Assembly (NCBI RefSeq): GCF_020873915.1
Contig: NZ_JAHWGP010000014.1
Location: forward strand, 62,001 to 126,000
Reading direction: 5' to 3'
DNA: 64,000 bases
Origin: Streptomyces sp. DH5
GTDB lineage: Bacteria; Actinomycetota; Actinomycetes; Streptomycetales; Streptomycetaceae
Made by a program: the position numbers and the translations under genes. The notes under the pieces were generated by a model. The model ran no database searches. It saw only the letters and a list, made by a program, of their open reading frames with translations, and was not told where the DNA came from. Below, piece after piece: positions 63,925 to 64,000 of the stretch (positions are counted from its first letter, which is position 1; each line of letters opens with the position of its first letter).

Positions 63925-64000
63925 GACAGGTAGCTGTAACTTGCAGCCGGAGCCTTTGGCAATAGTTGGTTCACGAACTCTACAGAAGTCTCCGTCCGTC

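Overview
The window is chromosomal DNA of a Streptomyces-type actinomycete. The evidence is very high GC with G/C-rich third codon positions, frequent GTG starts, a single in-frame TTA codon, Tat and lipoprotein export signals, and a gene order I recognise from the Streptomyces core chromosome. It is mostly core genome, with an integrative-element edge at the right end.

Layout. 1-13507 (minus): the complex I operon from nuoA down to a truncated nuoM. 13508-14226: a regulatory region between nuoA and a divergent secreted NlpC/P60 hydrolase. 15376-23380: a sortase-anchored protein, a menaquinone-reductase-like flavoprotein, acetyltransferase, small PASTA-like protein, menG, a metal-site-less amidohydrolase remnant, mqnC, an A24 peptidase, and an orphan double-glycine leader peptide with its own terminator. 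23741-26910: a Ser/Thr kinase, mqnA and a cold-shock gene. 27205-34253: methyltransferase, acyl-CoA ligase, and a fadA/fabG/maoC module with TetR regulator and paired TTAC...GTAA operators. 34279-41413: twin SPFH proteins, a dicarboxylate/glutamate-type symporter, DUF4229, acetyltransferase and mqnE. 41519-46844: Lrp regulator, ubiX, rhomboid protease, mqnP, a hypothetical coupled to ubiD, and a small membrane protein. 46878-53352: a ricin-domain kinase with a TTA codon, TetR, Rpn-like nuclease, CDP-alcohol phosphotransferase, deaminase pseudogene, and an ECF sigma factor with its partner. 53432-61285: cytochrome c maturation (ccsB-resB-ccdA-resA), a deacetylase-like lipoprotein, phosphatase and hemL. 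61769-62200: a conserved hypothetical. 62268-64000: tyrosine integrase plus HTH gene, the edge of an integrative element.

How it fits together. Complex I reduces menaquinone. Three futalosine-route enzymes (MqnA, MqnC, MqnE), the tail-prenylating and decarboxylating enzymes (MqnP, UbiD, UbiX), the methyltransferase MenG and a MenJ-like reductase supply that quinone. HemL and the Ccs/Res genes supply haem and attach it to cytochrome c, so much of the window serves aerobic respiration. No rRNA, tRNA or CRISPR array was seen.

Most unusual items: the orphan GG-leader peptide at 23147-23380, the degenerate amidohydrolase next to mqnC, the bldA-type TTA codon in a lectin-domain kinase, the strong hairpin in front of the sortase substrate, and the paired operators in the fadA/fabG promoter.
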